This document shows positions 25,201-34,700 of a stretch of DNA of 64,000 nt, in pieces. The DNA comes from Trebouxia sp. TZW2008 (lineage: Eukaryota; Chlorophyta; Trebouxiophyceae; Trebouxiales; Trebouxiaceae). How positions within the stretch are numbered: the first letter of the stretch is position 1; each line of letters begins with the position of its first letter. The notes under the pieces are model-generated. The model was not told the DNA's origin. It was given only the letters and a program-made list of their open reading frames with translations, and ran no database searches. A program made the translations under genes and the position numbers. The stretch spans positions 142,881 to 206,880 of the forward strand of contig BDIU01000416.1 of NCBI GenBank assembly GCA_002118135.1. The letters run 5' to 3'.

Positions 25201-28200
25201 CAGACGGCATGAACTCTTCCACAAGGCAGCTGCCTTGCAGCATCCGCATGTCGCAAGTCGCTTTCCCTCTCTGAACGGCCACAATGTCTCCAGGCAAAAA
25301 CAACCTCACAAGAAGCAGAAGAAGAGCACAGTCAAAATGCAGATGAAGAGCAGCGTACCTCTCCAGACAGCATAGACTCTTGCACACGGCAGCTGCCATG
25401 CAGCATCACCATATCACATCTTGCTTTACCTCTCCAAACCACAACAACGTCTCCAGGCACCAGTTTACGGGCAGAAGCAGCCTTACAAGATGTACAAGAA
25501 GAAGAGAAATAGGGCCAAGATACAGAAGAAGAGGAGCGTACCTCTCCAGACAGCATAGACTCTTCCACAAGGCAGCTGCCTTGCAGCATCACCATATCAC
25601 ATGTCGCTTTCCCTCTGCGAACCACAATGACGTCTCCAGGCACCAGTTGATGAGCAGAGGCTGCTCTCACCCACCCCCTTTGCACGATGGGTACCATGTG
25701 TTTCTGATTCACCAAACTAACCAGCCTGCTGTGCTGGTCACTCAGTGCAGCAGTCAAGACACCAACTGCCGTCATGGAAACGAGGTTGAGGACTATTGCA
25801 TAGGCATAGTAGCCGCGGTACAGAAGGTAGGCAAGCTCGGTCAACTGCAGGCATTGCATCGCAGCTGTCAGTGACATGCGACGTGACAAGGACTTCAGAT
25901 TTTTGCAATGTCACACATGGGTGGTAAGTGCAATCAAGCCAGCAACTGCCATCATGGAAATGAACTGCGGCACTCTTGTGTAAGCACAGTAGCTGCGTTT
26001 CAGGAGGCACACGGTCTCTGTGACCTCACAAGCGTCAGTTGTATGCAATGTGACAGTAAAGTAGTACTGACGCAGATGTCAGTTGCATGAAGGACAGCAC
26101 AGGTGTCAAGCACAATCAAGCCAACAAATCGCGCCAAATAATGTTGAGCACAATGGCAGTTGCATCTTGCGCCTATATGGCAAAAATCGTGGGCACGGCA
26201 TGTCTTATGGCTGCTGTCTTGACCCGGAAAGCCACTACTTAATGTTATACACAAACTTGCTTGTATTTTGGATGTGTCACTGATGCCCAACCATGAATCA
26301 GTGCAATGAATCTGGTGTTGAAACGCACCTGGATGGCAAAGATAGTGGGCAGGGCGTGTCTGATGGCTGCCGCCATGACCTGATCCCGCTGAAACAGCCA
26401 CTTCTTGATGCCATACACAGGCTTTCTTATATATTGGACATGTCGCAGATGCCAAATCATGTGCAACAAGACTTGAATTAGAACAAACCTGGATGGTAAA
26501 GATAGTGGGCAGGGCGTGTCTGATGGCTGCCGCCATGACCTGATCCCGCTAAAACAGCCACTTCTTGATGCCATACACAGGCTTTCTTATATGTTGGACA
26601 TGTCGCAGATGCCAAATCATGTGCAACAAGATTTGAATTAGGACAAACCTGGATGGTACAGATAGTAGGCAGGGCATGTCTGATGGCTGCCGCCATGACC
26701 TGATCCCGCTGGCACAGCCACTTCTTGATGCTATACATAGGCTTGCTTGCGTTTTGCACATGTCACTGATACCCAATTGTGTACAAGGAGACCCAAACTA
26801 GTCAGACCTGGATGGCAAAAATAGTGGGCAGGGCGTGTCTGATGGCTGCTGCCATGACCTGATCCCGCCGGAACAGCCACTTCTTGTTGCCATACAGTTG
26901 CACCATGTTCAGCCTGTTGTGCGCATGCTTGCTGTTGAACTGCTTCCAATCAGCACCTGCAGAATTGTATTAGTGTGTCAGGCTGTGGACCCATTGTTGG
27001 ACAATTGCAGCATCTTTGGCTGGTTGTGGGCATGCTTGCTGGGGAACAAGTTGCAATCAGCACCCGGACAGCCACCAAAAGCTGATACACGAGGCTGTGC
27101 AGTTGTTGCCATACAGCTGCACCATGTTCAGCCAGTTGTGGGCATGCTTGCAGTTGAACTGCTACCAGTCAGTGCCTGCACCGCACTGAAATTTCTGCTA
27201 TACAGCTGCACCATGTGCAGCTATCTGTGGGCATGCCTGACATTGGTTGACTTGCGTTCATCGCTGCTGCACAGTATTGTTCCCATATCGATCATGTATC
27301 AGGTCACACAGCTGTTGCCGTACAGCTGCACCAAGTTTGGTCGATCATGGACATGCTGACTGTTGCTTTGCTCACGTTCAGCATTTCTCCCGCACACAAT
27401 GCATTGCTGTAAAGCCGCATTATGTCCGACTGCAGGATGCTTGTGGATGGCGTCTACCAAGCCAGTCCATGCAATGCATTAAGCTAGCCTCCCTTGGCAT
27501 CATGCGGTATCCATATGATCCAAAAGTTGGCTCAAGGGTCCTGACATGGACTTTGTCTGCCTCTTTGATTGCTTTTCCATAGCACATAGATTGCTGCAAC
27601 CTCCGGATGATATCAATCAAGCTCTTGTTGCGCAAAAGGCTGATGCTTTGATGCCCCACTCATTGATGACATTGCTCGCATGCCTCTTGCTGCGAGCTTT
27701 GAGCCCAAAAGAAATTTACTCACCTTGGCTGATTGCCAATAGAGAGTCCAGCGCTCTGCAGATGAGGTCTGGGATCTGTGCTGGTACTGCTGGGATGGCC
27801 TCAAACTTGTCGTGCTCAGGGCAGTAGGCGTACTGCCTGAGGAAGAGCTTGAAGATGCGCAGCTTGGGCCGTGTTGCTGCTCCAGCGTCAGGAGTCTGCA
27901 ACAGCTGTGAAAAGTTTACTTGAATCCATGATGCAAAACAGTATGTCAGCCAAACTGGCAAACAACCAGCAGAGGGTTGAATTTTCCAAACAACTTTCCT
28001 AGCTACAACAAGTTATCACAAGCATAGAGATCCGCAACAGTCCGTGATGGTCTTGGCGTAGCAAGCCGTGATACCTTTTGCAAAGCAGGCATGTCAGCTT
28101 GCTATTCATTCGTCAAATTCTCAGCCCCCCATCCTTGTGCATGGTTCGCCATTGGGGTAAGGCCTTGCCGCACTTCCTCCACCCCAACCCCTCCCCCATC

Positions 28201-30117
28201 CACCATGGATACTTTTGGACGCAAGAATTGCGTCAATTTCACGCATGACTAGCAGGTGCGTTTGACACAAACTGCAACACCCTCTGTGGTGCCATGATAT
28301 CAAACATGATCAAAACATGGGTTTTTTGGCCTTGTGCACAGGGGTCAAACTGGCCCAGTATCAGACACGAGCTGCAAGATTCAATTAATGGGGCCTGAGA
28401 TGCTTGGGGACAAATGTGCTGTCAGCTTACACATGTGCCGTGCAGCTCACTGCTTCTGGATGCACATAGCTGGATCAAGAGATCTCATGGGCAAGCAAGT
28501 TCAGAAACAAGTGAACACTGACAGCGAGACTGGCTTTACATGCATAGTATGTAGCGCAATGTCTTGAAAGTATGTGATCTGAGACATGGTGTGATTGACC
28601 TGACAAAGCATGCATGGGAAGAAACGTGGCTTACGTGTGTGCCATGCAGTCCACTATAGCTGGCTGACATGGTGTACCTCTGCACCTTCACAATGCATGT
28701 CCTCCCATCAATCAGCTGCAGACACACACACATACAAGTTGAACATGCACACTCCCACAGCATACAAAATGTGCAGCAACTCAACCGTTGGCGCGCTTCG
28801 ATACTGATGCTGGACATTGCCATCTTTAACAGGCTTGCAACATGCATGCGGGTTCAGGACTGTACCAGCAGGTGCCATACACTGACCATGACACGCAAAT
28901 AGACACTGAAGGCATGTGCTTAGGGCGCATGTGCACATAAAGCATGAGCACAGCGAGCATGAGCACAGCAAGCATGAGCACAGAGAGCATGAGCACAGCA
29001 AGCATGAGCACGGCGAGCATGAGAATAGCGAGCATGAGCATGACGAGCATGCGTGCGGCAAGCATGAGCACAGCGAGCATGAGCACAGAGAGCATGAGCA
29101 CAGCATGCATGAGCACAGAGAGCATGAGCACAAGAGCATGAGCACGGCGAGCATGAGAATAGCGAGCGTGAGCACAACCAGCATGCGCGCGGCAAGCATG
29201 AGCAAAGCGAGCATGAGGACAGAGAGCATGAGCACAGTGAGCATGAGCACGGCGAGCATGAGCACAGAGAACACGAACACACAGAGCATGTGCTTGACTC
29301 TGAGAGCAATGTCCACAGGCTAGCAGTATCAGAGAGAAGTCTGATCAAGCTTGATGGGGCTCAGGTGTAGGCCAAAAGACGGGTAGGGGAAGGGATGGGG
29401 GAGTTGAGCAGAGTCACCTTGACCAGCACAAAGCTTGCTTGCGCGAGAGGGCATTGGCTGAGGAAACGCACAGCTAAGTTTGGCATGGCACGTACGGCCA
29501 GCCAGAACAGGCCACATGTCAGCAGGCTGCAAGTGGCCAGCACCACGTACAAGTAGCGCCTGTGGCCATGCCGCTTGTACCCAATGCACTCTTGCACAAC
29601 CTGTTGCAACAAGAGAATCCATCTGGCCAACAAAAGGGCTGTCGTATAAGAAGTGGACAGGCGAATGAGTTCCATGCCGCTTGTACTCAATGCACGCTTG
29701 CACAGAATGTGGCAGCATGGGCGCATGTCTGGCCAAGGGAAGCAAAGTGTTTATATTCACAATGTCAACAGGCTGATGATTGCGCTTATTGATGCAGTCG
29801 TTTGACAACTGGCTGGCATGCACTGCGACAGAAGGCATTGTGATTTCCCTATACAATCTGTTGCAAGATGTATGCACATGCATCTCTTGTCAGAGTTTGG
29901 GATGCAGCCTGAAAGCATTGCCAGCCTTGAATTGGCACCACTTGAATACACAAACATTGCGCTTGGCCAAGCTCACGGCACACTACCTTACCTTCTCAGT
30001 ATGCTGCACCTCCCTGCGCTGAATGTCATGAGAGCGGGTTCTACGGCTGTCCTGCTTTGCTGGGACTGGCTGTGCGCTGCTGTCAGCTGCTGCATTCTGC
30101 TGCACAGTATTGACCAT
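13229..30117 (-). CDS. P5B-type P-type ATPase (ATP13A2/3-like polyamine/cation transporter)
   Basis: Exons in transcript order (minus): 30117-29992, 29600-29418, 27895-27724, 26956-26808, 25844-25542, 23647-23543, 23226-23089, 22856-22542, 21365-21174, 20661-20431, 20061-19856, 18744-17847, 17566-17425, 16333-16272, one starting 15940, at least one near 15.2-14.7 kb, 14144-14016 and 13561-13229 (stop); all assigned joins agree in phase. P5 landmarks appear in order: N-terminal hydrophobic segment ending CPLAQASFVLVK, M1-M2 then LVPGDVI and SMLSGE (actuator), FAGTVVRQ, the P5B helix signature PPAIP, DKTGTLT with the phosphorylated Asp near residue 488, AVAVCHGLT and LRGAPG (nucleotide domain), MMITGDY, VFARMKPHQKG, CGDGIND, SFVKEGKAG and C-terminal helices. 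Family members are lysosomal/vacuolar polyamine exporters. Oddities: TGES is SGE-like, KGAPE is RGAPG, GDGANDC is GDGINDL, and there is a ~150-residue Ser-rich insert. Many exons have tandem copies. The start (M at 30117) is my choice; 5' exons further right are possible. Confidence 0.9.
13786..14144 (-). repeat. Two copies of a C-terminal membrane exon of the P5B ATPase
   Basis: The exon 14144-14016 encodes a helix followed by TDIFTMWYLTTRPWCLGG and ends AAAGAT|GTAAGC. A second copy (about 13845-13960) encodes TDIFTMWYLTTQPWYSGG and ends ATT|GTAAGC, also phase 0. The second copy has lost a usable acceptor. Confidence 0.75.
14720..15260 (-). repeat. Four copies of the QDYTLDFQAL membrane exon of the P5B ATPase
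   Basis: Segments near 15230, 15090, 14945 and 14780 read LQDYTLDFQALSMPFA, LQDYMLDFQALFMAF, VQDYTLDFQALSVAS and MQDYALDFQALSMAFA. They are about 140-165 bp apart and share flanking intron sequence. The sequence fits the P5 segment with DFQFLYIDL. Which copy is spliced in is not clear. Confidence 0.65.
15440..15720 (-). repeat. Duplicated segment encoding QLK(Q/N)HAALLLLTVWQ
   Basis: Two minus-strand segments near 15690 and 15495 encode almost the same hydrophobic stretch, and a shorter trace lies near 15350. They lie between the exon at 15940 and the QDYTLDF copies, so they are exon or intron copies within the ATPase gene. Confidence 0.5.
16880..17600 (-). repeat. Four copies of the P-domain exon (GDGIND and downstream) of the P5B ATPase
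   Basis: The full exon is 17566-17425 (GLGHMVMFCGDGIND to HRSVAG, donor GTAACT). Partial copies ending near 17260, 17095 and 16900 encode ALRAADIGLAVGLTDATVAA but lack the CGDG motif. Donors survive at 17425 (GTAACT), near 17260 (GTAACT) and near 16900 (GTGACA); the copy near 17095 has lost GT. Confidence 0.8.
18690..19400 (-). repeat. Three copies of the MITGDY exon of the P5B ATPase
   Basis: The exon beginning at 18744 encodes GGIRTMMITGDYQHTAIAVAKDVGM. Copies near 19095-19015 (GGIRTMMMTGDYHRTAIAVA then a stop) and 19395-19320 (frame disturbed by one base) are spaced roughly 310-350 bp apart. Intron sequence such as AGCTTGACTAGAAGCCTGT is also repeated between them. Confidence 0.75.
19855..20200 (-). 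repeat. Two copies of the VIDDYSSQSFRLMA exon of the P5B ATPase
   Basis: The exon 20061-19856 is complete and in phase. An upstream copy beginning near 20184 repeats VIDDYSSQSFRLMA with its own CAG acceptor, then diverges and lacks a matching donor. Confidence 0.75.
20431..20860 (-). repeat. Two copies of the nucleotide-domain exon (RVIEFSSQTL)
   Basis: The exon 20661-20431 encodes ILRVIEFSSQTLRSG and FLRGAPG. A copy at about 20850-20715 repeats the first ~110 bases with a frame-breaking change, and it has lost the second half. Confidence 0.7.
20886..20962 (+). repeat. Inverted copy of the end of an ATPase exon
   Basis: On the plus strand this segment reads as the coding strand of the end of the minus-strand exon 21365-21174 (TGGAGCAGCGCCTGTTCAAG, then GCGCTTCCAGGCAAGGCATGC). 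The two copies are inverted and about 270 bp apart, so the pre-mRNA could form a long stem. Confidence 0.75.
21170..22300 (-). repeat. Five or more copies of the CHGLT nucleotide-domain exon of the P5B ATPase
   Basis: The complete exon is 21365-21174, ending in a GC donor (AAG|GCAAGG). Copies start near 21530, 21720, 21915 and 22075, with fragments near 22165 and 22290, about 160-195 bp apart. Three read PLQQI(T/I)TRWSNRL(K/N)QA then AVCHSLT or a near form and stop soon after. None of the extra copies retains the VVGEEMEQRLF tail. Confidence 0.85.
23380..24050 (-). repeat. Three to four copies of the KSAYVVDEGLAYH exon of the P5B ATPase
   Basis: The complete exon is 23647-23543. Copies near 23770-23700 (KSAYVVDEGLAYHLDSY), 23930-23865 (QMRKSAYKVDEESA then stop) and a fragment near 24010 follow. 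Each keeps the acceptor side and loses the donor side. Confidence 0.75.
24090..25670 (-). repeat. Nine-copy tandem array of the actuator-domain exon (LVPGDVI...SMLSGE)
   Basis: Copy ends (donor side, plus coordinates) fall near 25541, 25357, 25193, 25016, 24825, 24646, 24463, 24280 and 24105, a period of 164-191 bp. The first belongs to the full exon 25844-25542. Copies ending at 25357, 25016, 24646 and 24463 keep an open frame through LVPG(D/N)V(I/V)V to SMLSGE and a GT donor in the same phase. The 24280 copy has GC in place of GT, the 24825 copy reads SAG instead of SGE, the 25193 copy has a shifted GTGAGC, and the 24105 copy is frameshifted. Some copies have an AAG or TAAG acceptor just upstream. 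Confidence 0.9.
26130..27400 (-). repeat. Tandem copies of both halves of the P5B exon 26956-26808
   Basis: The second half (GNKKWLFRRDQVMAAAIRHALPTIFAIQ in two blocks) has copies ending near 26651, 26490, 26330 and 26170, about 160 bp apart; three retain a GT after CAG, and one has an in-frame TAG (WLF-stop-RD). The first half (HNRLNMVQLYGNK) has copies near 27045, 27135, 27230 and 27345. Copies expand away from the true exon in both directions. Confidence 0.8.
28940..29292. repeat. 15 bp minisatellite, about 23 units
   Basis: Imperfect tandem repeats of AGCATGAGCACAGCG and variants. The 15-base unit keeps all frames open, giving spurious Met/Ser/Thr-rich plus ORFs and Cys/Ser/Leu- or Leu/Met-rich minus ORFs. 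It lies in an intron of the P5B ATPase gene. Confidence 0.95.
29418..29740 (-). repeat. Two copies of the P5B N-terminal membrane exon start
   Basis: The exon 29600-29418 opens VVQECIGYKRHGHRRYLY. A second start at about 29715 reads VQACIEYKRHGTHSPV and then decays. Confidence 0.65.
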
Positions 30118-31706
30118 CAAAGGTGTTGAAGGTGACACGTGTGCCTCTGATTTGCACGTCCTTGTGAGGGCACTGCCTCAGGTGTGATTATGCTGCCGAC
30201 AGGGCATAGCGGGCATTGCTTTGGCAGCATGTGTCGGAAAGTTTGGCTGGTGGTCAGAGCATCAAACTGAGCCAGGCAGTACAGAGGGCGCTCGAGTGTC
30301 GCTGACGCGATTCGCCGTAGCAACAGGCATTGCGCTGACTGCTCTGCCCGACAGTACCATGCGAGCGCATTCAGACCGCCTCATCGAGCTTCCTTCGTTT
30401 AGCTCTGTTTTGCGCTTTGAGTAGGTTGGTGTTTGACCAGATGCTGCTGCAAAAGCGATAAGCACCTCACAGACGATGTAGCCCTCGGCGTTGGCCTTGC
30501 TCACAGAGACGTTCTGCTCACTGTCGACAGACCTCTCGTCTCTGAAGCGCAAGTTTATAAAGCTTGTAAACTTGTTTTGCTCAGGCGTGTTGACCGGGGG
30601 CAGGTAGACCGCTTACTCATAATTACGTGCTCGACACGAGTTAGGCGAGAGAGAGAATAATTTTACCAGCCAACAAGGCTGATCACATGTGCCACACTGT
30701 GGCAATGACTATATGTCCATGAAACGAAAATTCGATTGTTGGCATCACCTGGTGATCAGCAGCATCTAGACTCTTGAGGCCAGTGGTGTCCACGCGCGAG
30801 CGGTGCCAGGCATGCAACGATCAATGACCTGCTCTCTGTTTCCCCCGGCGCACCGTCAGTGAATGTACGCATGGCATGTCAGGCATGACATTGCACAAGC
30901 CTTGATCTTAGATCAAATGATCTCTGAGTCGGTCGCCTCCTCGAGTTCTTGCTTTTCATGGATGTCGTTCTGTTGCATGCATGCACAAGTGACAAGGTTT
31001 ATCATCCCGCCATGCACATGCATTCAAAGCAGCACAATGTGACGATTTCAAGCGCATGTTCTGTCACCATGATGATTCTACAACAAGTTGTTACAATCTG
31101 CTAGACATATCAGTGCTGTAAGTTAACACAGCATTGATCATGCAAGCATGCTGACAAGGCACAATCAGTGTTGAAGCTCTGCAACTACAAGTTCAACTTC
31201 ATGATTCACCACATCAATCCATCCATTGAAACCACTGACTACTTGGAACATTGCAAACGCTATCGGGAAGCAAAGCCTTAGGGAGAAGTGCTGAAACTGC
31301 CTGACATAAAAGGGCTTCTGAGCCCATCAACAAATGCCAGTGCTGCAGTGCTTTATTCATGATAATGCAGGATGTACTTCAAAGGTTTGGCTATGACCAC
31401 ACGAGCTGCAAAAGCATGCCATGCCAAGTGGCAAACAATGCAGTCATGCAGTGACAGCTGCTGCAAACTACCACCATCAAAGGTTGTGCTGAGCCACCGA
31501 CTTTCAGAAGTCGCTATACTTGCTCTGAGACAGTACAGGACTGAAACAATGTCATGCTCAGAAATGGTTGGCACCCAATGCATGCCCTCTGTATCTCACA
31601 TTCAACAAATCAGCACAGAAAACTTCTACCGTTCAAGCTTCGTGTGCCCATTGTATATGATGCTCTTGATTTTGTTTTCCATTTGGTCAATTAGCACAGA
31701 AACCTT
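30118..31706. other. Region upstream of the P5B ATPase, no assigned coding exon
   Basis: This contains the presumed promoter and 5' leader of the ATPase and the 3' flank of the next minus-strand gene. A minus open frame at 30262-30552 (96 codons) and in-frame sequence from 30172 to 30118 could be 5' coding or leader exons; I could not join the former in phase. From about 30660 to 31700 I see nothing coding. Confidence 0.45.
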
Positions 31707-34700
31707 CTACCATTCAAGCTTCTTGTACTCATTGTATGTAATGCTCTTGATCCTGTCTCCAAGAGCTAATGACGGTCCATCCGTCCATGGGACAGCTGAT
31801 GTGTCATTGACTGGAAGCCATTTGATCTTATCCGTATGGACATCAGCAAAAGATGAGTACTTGTCACCATCCCCAAACAGTATGCGTAACCGCCTGCCTG
31901 ACAAATGGTAGCTGCCAACAGCTATCACATTTGGCACCAGCTCATTATGCAGGTGGTAGTTTTCATGATCTAGGACCGGTTCCTTGGATACGGCAACAAT
32001 AGCATAGTGGCTCCTGACTGGATCGAACTGCAACTGTACTGCCCAGTGCTTGGATCCCCCATGCTTTCGCCAATCATGATGTACCAGCACCAGCAAAGTT
32101 TGTGGGTATTGGGCCCACATAATGGGATGACCACTAATCCGCATGTCTCGCATCTCCAAGCCAGTGTTTGCAGAAACCTGCTCTGCAGCTGTATCTGTAA
32201 GGCACGAGGCATACACAAATGCTGCGCCGCTGTTTGTCTGATTGTCCAGTCTGAAGATGGTCAGGCACGGCATGAGGGTGTAGAAGATGTACAGATGCTG
32301 TGCATGTTCATACACTCCCCAGTTCTTGTCACAGCATGGCATCTCTCGCCTTGGTACCAATGGTTTGTCAAAGGCCGCTACGCTGTGCATCTCGTTTGTT
32401 GTTCTGTTAACCCAAGCAAAGCCGGATCCTTGGAAGCGCATCTTGTGGGCGTCGCTGCGGCTGCTCTTCTTCAATGGCAGGGACTTGTCAAAAATCTCAA
32501 TGGCATATGACAGATGCAATTCATTCTGATACACAAAGGGCCTGCACACAAATCACAGACACAGTTTGCAATGCTTGCGGGCATGGTGAAGCTGTCATTC
32601 ACAGCTGAAGAAAGGGCATGACACTTATGATTGGACCTATACCTCAGTATGACAGCTAGCAGGCACAGACGCGCTGAAGCAGACAATAGCATCACACAAC
32701 TCTGAACTGAACCATGCACCAAGCCTAGCAAGTATGATGGCTTTGCAGTCTATGCTGGAGGAGCATGCAAGCCAATATCATCAGTGCTCAGGTGATGAGC
32801 TAAAAATCATCTTGCCACACACTCAACACAGTGCTGCTCATTTGACCAGCTGTCATGCAAACATAGTTATGGCTCAAAGAATTTGTAGGGTTGACAGTCA
32901 CAGCAGGAAGGACCCTGATGACATCATATGCAGATTTGTATGATTCACAGGGATCTCAGAAAGAAGAGAAGAAGAAGATTGACCTGAAAGAGGAGAAGCG
33001 CAGACCACCCATAGGGTGTGCAGACAGCTGCTTCGTGGCTGCCTGCCATGAGGCATCATTGAAGGCTGTCATGACAGGGCTGGTGATATTGCTAGGGTCA
33101 GGCCATGACCCCTCACCCATCCTGGCTAACAAAGGCGGGGTGAAGGCTCTCTCCATCTGCACAGCACCATAAACAGCTAAATCACAAGACTGACAACCGC
33201 AAACAACAGAAACAGTAACAATGGTATTTGACCTGTCATGACACAGCTGATGTTCTTGCCAAGATAAATAATGGACACATCACCCAGAGAAATTTTGCAT
33301 GACAGCTCAGTTCCCTTACACCTGTGATTGTCAGATCAATGAATCTGCCTGACATGCATATCAAACACATGTTTGACTGAGCAGCTGAATGAATGACAAT
33401 TTGCATCCAGGTCGTGCACAATCACTGATACAGACTATTGCCAGTGAGCTATGGGTAGTGTACCTGTCCTGGGCAGTCTTGTGCAAAGCATCCTTTGTAG
33501 GACATCACAATAAGCGCCCATCCGTATTGGGGCACTTGCACTGCTGCAGGATTCACCAGACCTGGACATACAAAAAGCAGTTTGAGAAAGCTGTCGCAGA
33601 GTGATGACAGCCTGATGCGGAGGCATCAATGCAGATGCAATGTGTCAAAACAGGACATGTAAAGGAAGCATAGCATGCAAACTGCAGATGTCACTCATGC
33701 ATGACATGTTAATGCAGCAAACATGAGACTGCAGCATATGTTGCTGTGAAATCCTGACAGTTTTGTTGGAATGTGTCTAGCACAGAAAAACACCCAAACA
33801 TCAAAATTTTCAGGTAAACACTTGCACCTTTGTCAAAATCAGAGCAGTGAGAGCTTTGTTTGAGGAACGCAGCATGTTTCAACGCAGCAGACATGAACAG
33901 GATGCATCACATGAGCCTTTGTGCTAAGCTGCAGACATACCTCTGTCAAAGTCAGAGCGGTGCCAGTCATCCACATAAAAGTGCTTTGGCACTGTTTTCT
34001 GCTGCTCCTTCTTCCGTCTGAGTCTCCGTCTGCTGTCTCGGTGAGGAGGCCCCTCGCACTCAGGAGTTGAGTCCCAGTACGGGTGCTTGTGGTACTTGAT
34101 GTAAGCTCTAGCAAAAGTTGCTTGGGCTGCTTCGTGAGCCATATCTGCTGCAATGCTCCTCAAAAATTCATCTTTTTGCCTTGCTTGAAAGTCGTGGCGG
34201 GCCTCTGAGAAATGGCGGTGGGTGAAATTGGTAACATGAGCGAAAGACATGTTCCGCATCTCGCTTTTCAGGGAACTCTGCATGCAAGTACAGGGCAGTC
34301 AGGTACAGTAGCAACTGCAATGATTGCACAAGAACACATGCATACAAGAGGGTCAAAAAGGTGCTACACTCTTTTTGTAACGACTGCTTTGGTTCCCAAC
34401 AAATTTGTCCTTACATCAAATTTTCCTTACTCAGAGGGATCACTGCAGTCAGAACGCAGTGATTGATTACCAATGGCATGGTCCTTACATCGAGATTGTC
34501 CTTACATTGAGTGTCCTTACAACAAGAGGTTACTGTGCAGAGAACTGCTGCTGTCCTTGATGGAGTGCAGCTATTGCAAGCTAGTGATGCTTGGCAAAGG
34601 GTGGTAGCAGCGGAACTGCCAAATCATGTTGTGTATACTGTTGTGTGTGTAACTGTGTACATTGTTGTTGCCTGTACTGTTGTGCGCACTTCTGTGTAAG

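Noticed and set aside
24090..25670. Regularly spaced direct repeats resembling a CRISPR array
   Set aside because: Repeat units are ~120 bases of coding sequence with intron linkers, the linkers are themselves similar, and the genome is eukaryotic with spliced genes.
24229..25874. Plus-strand frames of 60-177 codons rich in His/Arg/Ser
   Set aside because: They are antisense shadows of the actuator-domain exon copies; the minus strand encodes recognisable P-type ATPase sequence.
28708..29348. Overlapping 100-200 codon frames on both strands (Cys/Ser/Leu-rich, Met/Ser/Thr-rich)
   Set aside because: They are produced by a 15 bp minisatellite whose length is divisible by three, so frames stay open by chance.
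13229..30117. A cluster of several separate P-type ATPase genes
   Set aside because: Each conserved motif block appears in order once as a complete exon, with partial copies grouped beside it; no second complete set exists.
32956..33162. Minus frame MERAFTPPLLARMGEG as an exon
   Set aside because: Only a 40-base exon (33156-33117) in another frame fits the phases on both sides, and it ends at a GTGAGG donor.
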